From: Paenibacillus xylanivorans
GTDB lineage: Bacteria; Bacillota; Bacilli; Paenibacillales; Paenibacillaceae
Direction: 5' to 3'
Length of the DNA: 39,183 bases
Assembly: GCF_001280595.1 (NCBI RefSeq)
Contig: NZ_LITU01000036.1
Location: 233,675 to 272,857 of the forward strand
A program made the translations under genes and the position numbers. Below, in pieces: positions 34,792 to 39,183 of this stretch. A model generated the notes under the pieces. That model was not told the origin of the DNA and made no database searches. It saw only the letters and a program-made list of their open reading frames with translations. Each line of letters starts with the position of its first letter. Within the stretch, counting starts at the first letter, position 1.

Positions 34792-36336
34792 TTATTTCAA
34801 TGGTTTTTCCGTAACCGTTCCACTATAGATGTACACCCGCACACCTGCCTCGGAACTATCCACCTTCTTGCGCAGTCCCATCTCACGAACGAGCAGATCC
34901 ACAATCGACAGGCCAAGACCTGTTCCTTTCGTTTCCGATTCATGCTGCATGCCCGGACCCTGATCCTTGATGACCAGAGCGGTTCGCCCCTGAATCTGCT
35001 CGGTGGATATGCCAATGTACCTTCCATGCGTCGCATAGCGGATCACGTTCTGGAACAGATTATCGAGAATCCGGCGCATTCCCTGCTCATCTACCAGCCA
35101 GATCAGTGGTTCATCCGGCAAATCAATATCAATGTCGAACTGTTCTTTCTCCCAAACGGGATACCACGCTGCCGCCGCTTCCCTGACAATACGGAGGATA
35201 TCCCTCTCTTCCAGTTTCAAGGTGTACTTCCCACTAGTGAGCAAATTGTACGATAACATGTTGTCGATGAGTCCACCCAGGTCCTCCATTTTTGCCTCCA
35301 TGCGTCCCAATGAACTAACGCCTTTTTCGCTGAGCGCTTCTTTATGCAAGGCATGCATATGTCCACGAATGACGGTCAGTGGAGTACGCAAATCATGGGA
35401 GAGCCCGGCAATGAGACGTTTGCGCAGCTGCTCTTCCTCCTGTTCCCGGTGGCGGCTGTCTGTCAGCTGATGCACCATCTGGTTGAATGATTCCTCCAGC
35501 TGTCCGATCTCGTCTGATCTGCGAATATCAACAGGAAGTGGAATGCCCTCCTTGCCCGGAGTGATCATCGCCGTCTGGAGCCGGATGAGCCGCTTGCGGA
35601 TTCGCGCAAAGAACAGGATCGACATGATGATAAATAACAGGAAGATGATCATCATCAATCCACCCAAATACAAAAGTTCCATAGGCCAGTTGTTCTGTGG
35701 CTTTTGCAAAAGATACCGCGGCACCTCAATCACCATGAAGCCCTGTCCCTTGTCCTCGCTATCTCCACCCACAAAAGAAACCACTGTAAGGGGATCACGA
35801 TAGTACGCTTCCTTCATAAATTCCAGGGTAGTGTTTGCATTCCATATCGCAGGAATCCGGGTCTCTATTGTCTGATGCTCCAGCGTCCACTTCAATGTCG
35901 TCATTGTTGTTCCATCCATGGTGGATTCCGATACATCAACATCCTCTCCAGCGAGAATAAAGACGGTTTCACCGTTACGGTCTACGCGGTACATCGAAGA
36001 TTTGGGATATTTGCGGTGGAGCTGTTCCATACGCTGATTGATTTTTTCAGAGGTCGCCCCATTCAGCTTCTCGGATTCCCTAATCCATAGGTTGCTGATT
36101 TTCGTGGCATCCCCATAGGGTGCCGTATTCTCTGTATTCGTATTATTCACTACCACCACATAGATGATCGATATGATGGGAAGCACGACCGGAACAAACA
36201 AAACCGCGCATAGAATGAGAATAATATAACGGGACATCAGGGAGCGGCCAAAACGCATTTTTCGTTTTCCCGGAAAGCTTCCTTTCATTCCTCTATCCCT
36301 ATTGGATGTATTACGTATCGTCGCTTTCTTTCTCAT
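34792..36336 (-). CDS. sensor histidine kinase of the ABC cluster
   Basis: A 514-residue membrane kinase. A basic N-terminus is followed by TM1 (37-63), an extracellular domain of about 155 residues, TM2 (219-244), then HAMP (about 245-295) and HisKA with His314 (AGLSHDLRTPLTVIRGHMHAL). The ATPase domain has LWLVDEQGMRRILDNLFQNVIRYA, IKDQGPGM and GTGLGLSIVDLLV. A sizeable extracellular domain fits direct sensing of a peptide or cell-wall signal, unlike the short-loop BceS type. The ATG overlaps the TGA of the response regulator (ATGA). It should phosphorylate that regulator and induce the ABC genes downstream. Confidence 0.92.
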   Translation of the reverse strand: MRKKATIRNTSNRDRGMKGSFPGKRKMRFGRSLMSRYIILILCAVLFVPVVLPIISIIYVVVVNNTNTENTAPYGDATKISNLWIRESEKLNGATSEKINQRMEQLHRKYPKSSMYRVDRNGETVFILAGEDVDVSESTMDGTTMTTLKWTLEHQTIETRIPAIWNANTTLEFMKEAYYRDPLTVVSFVGGDSEDKGQGFMVIEVPRYLLQKPQNNWPMELLYLGGLMMIIFLLFIIMSILFFARIRKRLIRLQTAMITPGKEGIPLPVDIRRSDEIGQLEESFNQMVHQLTDSRHREQEEEQLRKRLIAGLSHDLRTPLTVIRGHMHALHKEALSEKGVSSLGRMEAKMEDLGGLIDNMLSYNLLTSGKYTLKLEERDILRIVREAAAAWYPVWEKEQFDIDIDLPDEPLIWLVDEQGMRRILDNLFQNVIRYATHGRYIGISTEQIQGRTALVIKDQGPGMQHESETKGTGLGLSIVDLLVREMGLRKKVDSSEAGVRVYIYSGTVTEKPLK

Positions 36337-37016
36337 GGCTTCTTCACACGATACCCTACACCGCGAACGGTCTGAATGATGGTCGGGTTGGCCGGATCAC
36401 GCTCCAGTTTCTCGCGCAGATGACGAATATGTACCATTAATGTCTTGTCCCCGTCCAGGTATGGCTCGTTCCAAACGGCTTCGTAGATCTGCTCTTTGGT
36501 TCGAATCATACCCATATGCCTGAGCAGATAAGCAAAGATATGAAACTGTTTCCCTGATAAAATAATTTCTCCCCCCGTCTCCTCATTAACGATTCGGTTA
36601 TCCTTCTCGTAGATGGACAGGTGATCCAGCTTCACCACGGTATCCGCCGAGATTGCCGTTCCTGCCTTCCGAAGCTGGACTTCAATCCGTGCGGCGAGTT
36701 CATCGGGATGGAACGGCTTGGTTACATAATCATCGGCAAAATCAAGCCCATGCAGCTTGTCGTCAATGGACGTTCTGGCTGAGAGCATCACAACGGGTAC
36801 GGTAGGATGTTCCTTTTTGAGTCGCTGTCCCACCGTAAATCCATCCAATCCCGGCAGCATGACATCCAGAATAATCAACGAGCAGCCCCCGGCTGCTTCC
36901 GCTGCGCCCTCACCACTTCCGAGCCATATAACTTCATAGCCTCGCTCCTCCAAGTCGGCTCTGACCCATGTGGCAATTTCCGTATCGTCCTCAATGTATA
37001 ACAGTTTCGTTTTCAT
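36333..37016 (-). CDS. OmpR-family response regulator of the ABC cluster
   Basis: A 227-residue regulator. The receiver domain has the acidic pair ED10-11, phosphorylated Asp51 (LIILDVMLPGLDGF), Thr/Ser78 (MLSARTS) and Lys100 (YVTKPFHPDEL). The C-terminal winged helix contains IVNEETGGEIILSGKQFHIFAYLLRHMGMIRTKEQIY and VHIRHLREKLERDPANPTIIQTVRGVGYRV, the OmpR/PhoB pattern. It is the first gene of the cluster. Direct repeats in the gap before the ABC ATPase gene may include its binding site (inference). Confidence 0.94.
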   Translation of the reverse strand: MKTKLLYIEDDTEIATWVRADLEERGYEVIWLGSGEGAAEAAGGCSLIILDVMLPGLDGFTVGQRLKKEHPTVPVVMLSARTSIDDKLHGLDFADDYVTKPFHPDELAARIEVQLRKAGTAISADTVVKLDHLSIYEKDNRIVNEETGGEIILSGKQFHIFAYLLRHMGMIRTKEQIYEAVWNEPYLDGDKTLMVHIRHLREKLERDPANPTIIQTVRGVGYRVKKP

Positions 37017-37234
37017 GCGCGCATTCGTTTCCTTTCTGCACCCTTTGGGTTAATTATATATTTGAAACATAATGAAGTATCTTGTTTGTATAAAATGAAC
37101 GAATCATCATTACACGACCATTGGTGCCACCTTCTATTTTAAATTATACCTTAATCATCCGCTTCGCATAATTCTGCATCGAATGCTGCGACTTACTTAC
37201 ATACTAGTGTGTATACGACGGGAGGAAATTCAAT

Positions 37235-38989
37235 ATGCTGCTGGAAGCCATCTATCATCAACCAAAACGGAATTGGGCCTATACCTATGACAAGGATACC
37301 GTTCGTCTGCGTCTGCGCGCCAAAAAGAATGATCTCACCGAGGTACACGCCCTGACCGGGGACAAATACGCCTGGGAACGTACCAAAGAGTTGATTCCTT
37401 TAACCAAATATACATCCGATTCCATGTTCGATTACTATGAGGGGGAAGTAAAGCCTCCGTATCATCGTCTGAAGTACTCATTTTTGCTGAAAAATGGTTC
37501 CGAGCAGATCTGGATGACCGAAACGGATTTCCAGGCGAATGAACCCGACGATCCCGGTCACATGTTCCAGTTTCCGTACCTCCATCCTGGAGCTGTATTT
37601 ACACCGCCTGCATGGGTAAAGGATGCGATTTTCTATCAGATCTTTCCTGAACGCTTTGCCAATGGCAACCGGGATCTCGATCCTGAACATGTGGAACCCT
37701 GGGGTGGCGAGCCGACTCCGTTTAACTTCTTCGGCGGTGATCTCCAGGGCGTCATCGACCATCTGGATTACCTTGAAGAGTTGGGCATTAACGCCATTTA
37801 TTTCACACCAATCTTCGAGGCAAAGACCAATCATAAATACGATACCGAAGATTATCTGCGGGTAGATCGGCATTTTGGCGATGCAGATACGATCAAACGA
37901 CTGGTTGAACTGTGCCATACACGCGGAATCCGGGTACTGCTGGATGCGGTGTTCAATCATTCCGGGAAGACGTTTGCGCCGTTTGTCGACGTGCAAAAGA
38001 ACGGGGAGAAGTCCAAATACAAGGACTGGTTCCATGTGCATGAATTCCCGCTGGATGTGAAGGATGGCATTCCTACCTATGAAACATTTGGGTTCGAGGC
38101 TCATATGCCGAAGCTGAACACGGAAAACCCTGAAGTGAAGGCATATCTGCTGGAAGTTGCCGAGTACTGGATCAAGGAAGTGGGCACGGATGGCTGGCGG
38201 CTGGATGTCGCGGATGAAGTGGATAATGCGTTCTGGCGAGATTTCCGCAAGGTGGTCAAGGCTGCAAATCCGGATGCCTATATCTTAGGTGAGGTATGGA
38301 ATGAATCCTCCTCCTGGCTGCAAGGCGACCAGTTCGATGCTTCGATGAACTATCCGTTTACGGAAGCGGTAAATCGCTTTTTCGTTAAAAATGTCATGCA
38401 TGCCGAGCAATTCGCCAACTCCATCGGTCGACAGTTGTCCCGCTATCCACTGCAAGCCAGCGAAGTGGCGTTCAATCTGCTGGACAGTCATGATACACCA
38501 CGACTGCTCACCTTATGTGAGGGCGACCAGCGGAAGATGAAACTGGCTGCGCTGTTTCAGTTCAGTTATATGGGTGCCCCGTGTATCTATTACGGGGATG
38601 AGATTGGAATGGACGGGGACCATGATCCAGGTTGCCGGAAATGTATGGAGTGGGATGAGGCAAAGCAGGATCGCGAGCTGTTCACCTTTTATCAGAAGCT
38701 GATTGCACTTCGCCATGCCCATCCTGCCCTGCGTGCGAAAGGCAGCATTCGTTTCTTACAAGCCCGTGAAGGCGGAAGCCAGCTTGTGATGGAACGACAG
38801 GATAATGAGGAACGCATTCTGATCTTGTTCAATCGTTCGGAAGAAACGGCTATCATTGAGCTGGAGGCGGGCACCGGTGATTGGACGGAGTTATTTGGCG
38901 AGAATTATCGTACAGCCAAGGAAGAGGGAATCCTGGCCGTTGAGCTGCCCGCATATGGATATGCTGTACTAAGCACAGATATCGTGTAG
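37235..38989 (+). CDS. neopullulanase / cyclomaltodextrinase (GH13, CBM34-type N-domain)
   Basis: A 584-residue alpha-glucan hydrolase of the GH13_20 type, acting on cyclodextrins, pullulan or short maltodextrins. The first 120 residues are a CBM34-like N-domain used for dimerisation. The barrel shows FYQIFPERFANG, GGDLQGVIDHLDYL, DAVFNHSG (region I), GWRLDVADEV with nucleophile Asp324, ILGEVWNE with acid Glu353, and NLLDSHDT with Asp420. No signal peptide is seen, so it works inside the cell on imported dextrins. GGGAGG precedes the ATG. It is transcribed alone, ending at a terminator; neither an importer nor a MalR-type regulator is fully in the window. Confidence 0.94.
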   Translation: MLLEAIYHQPKRNWAYTYDKDTVRLRLRAKKNDLTEVHALTGDKYAWERTKELIPLTKYTSDSMFDYYEGEVKPPYHRLKYSFLLKNGSEQIWMTETDFQANEPDDPGHMFQFPYLHPGAVFTPPAWVKDAIFYQIFPERFANGNRDLDPEHVEPWGGEPTPFNFFGGDLQGVIDHLDYLEELGINAIYFTPIFEAKTNHKYDTEDYLRVDRHFGDADTIKRLVELCHTRGIRVLLDAVFNHSGKTFAPFVDVQKNGEKSKYKDWFHVHEFPLDVKDGIPTYETFGFEAHMPKLNTENPEVKAYLLEVAEYWIKEVGTDGWRLDVADEVDNAFWRDFRKVVKAANPDAYILGEVWNESSSWLQGDQFDASMNYPFTEAVNRFFVKNVMHAEQFANSIGRQLSRYPLQASEVAFNLLDSHDTPRLLTLCEGDQRKMKLAALFQFSYMGAPCIYYGDEIGMDGDHDPGCRKCMEWDEAKQDRELFTFYQKLIALRHAHPALRAKGSIRFLQAREGGSQLVMERQDNEERILILFNRSEETAIIELEAGTGDWTELFGENYRTAKEEGILAVELPAYGYAVLSTDIV

Positions 38990-39040
38990 TATCTTGATAT
39001 GGTTATGGCCCTGGAATTCCAACGCATTGAAAGCAACACT

Positions 39041-39085
39041 AAAAGCGCTCGCAGACCTGTTATTGATCTGGAGAGCGCTTTTTCT
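39041..39085. terminator. terminator after the neopullulanase gene
   Basis: The arms AAAAGCGCTC (39041-39050) and GAGCGCTTTT (39073-39082) pair perfectly with an inner AGACC/ATCTGG partial stem, followed by TCTG. It may also serve the possible minus-strand gene at the right edge. Confidence 0.8.
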
Positions 39086-39142
39086 GCGTTATGCGTTATG
39101 GATGGAACATTATCGCTGTAGTGAAATGGATACTATTGAAAG

Positions 39143-39183
39143 CTATTGTGGCTCGGCCAGCTGCTCTTTGAGCAAATGGATGG
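39143..39183 (-). CDS. possible 3' end of a minus-strand gene (partial)
   Basis: One minus-strand frame entering from the right edge reads IHLLKEQLAEPQ and then TAG. The sequence is helix-like and would be a plausible C-terminus, with the terminator 58 nt after it. Only 13 codons are visible, so this is a guess; it may equally be non-coding. Confidence 0.25.
   Translation of the reverse strand, partial: IHLLKEQLAEPQ

Overview
The window most resembles a Paenibacillus-type member of the Bacillota. The signs are strong AGGAGG-type ribosome binding sites with frequent GTG and TTG starts, lipoprotein signals, an SLH-domain secreted protein, a secreted rhamnogalacturonan lyase with a CcpA-type cre site, a CcdC homologue and a second type I methionine aminopeptidase. 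This is inferred from gene content. No rRNA, tRNA, CRISPR array, insertion sequence or prophage was recognised.

Layout. 1-4.5 kb: the 3' end of a gamma-glutamyltransferase gene, then a BMP/Med-like lipoprotein directly followed by a methyl-accepting chemotaxis protein. 4.7-9.1 kb: a bifunctional NAD(P)H-hydrate repair enzyme, an NAD(P)-binding oxidoreductase, a GNAT acetyltransferase and an unknown membrane protein. 9.1-12.9 kb: a minus-strand sulfate uptake operon (binding protein, two permeases, a YezD-family small protein) behind a consensus promoter and a roughly 290-nt structured leader ending in a terminator; no CysA ATPase is present. 13-16.2 kb: rhamnogalacturonan lyase and a 6-phosphogluconolactonase-type beta-propeller. 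16.5-20.6 kb: an SLH protein behind an ECF-like promoter, a nitroreductase with an Rrf2 regulator whose promoter contains a 25-bp palindrome, and a metallo-hydrolase/TetR operon with two tandem operators.

20.6-22.8 kb: an unknown membrane-anchored protein next to a decayed family 2 glycosyltransferase (missing catalytic core, two compensating frameshifts). 23-28 kb: CcdC, a YfmJ-like reductase, methionine aminopeptidase, a 58-residue Ser/Arg/Tyr-rich basic protein, and a Ser/Thr kinase paired with a MerR-like coiled-coil protein. 28-32 kb: an L-lactate dehydrogenase-family enzyme with an unusual specificity-loop residue, and a large soluble multi-PAS hybrid histidine kinase. 32.3-37 kb: a five-gene response regulator / histidine kinase / ABC ATPase / two-permease cluster of the antimicrobial-peptide-resistance (LanFEG/BcrAB-like) kind. 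37.2-39 kb: a neopullulanase/cyclomaltodextrinase, then a terminator and possibly the 3' tip of a convergent gene.

Most units are short operons separated by hairpin terminators, several serving convergent genes. The most unusual signals are the sulfate-operon leader RNA, the two self-contained regulator/operator systems, the orphan lipoprotein-chemoreceptor pair, the truncated glycosyltransferase beside an intact partner, and the small basic protein gene whose ribosome binding site abuts a hairpin.
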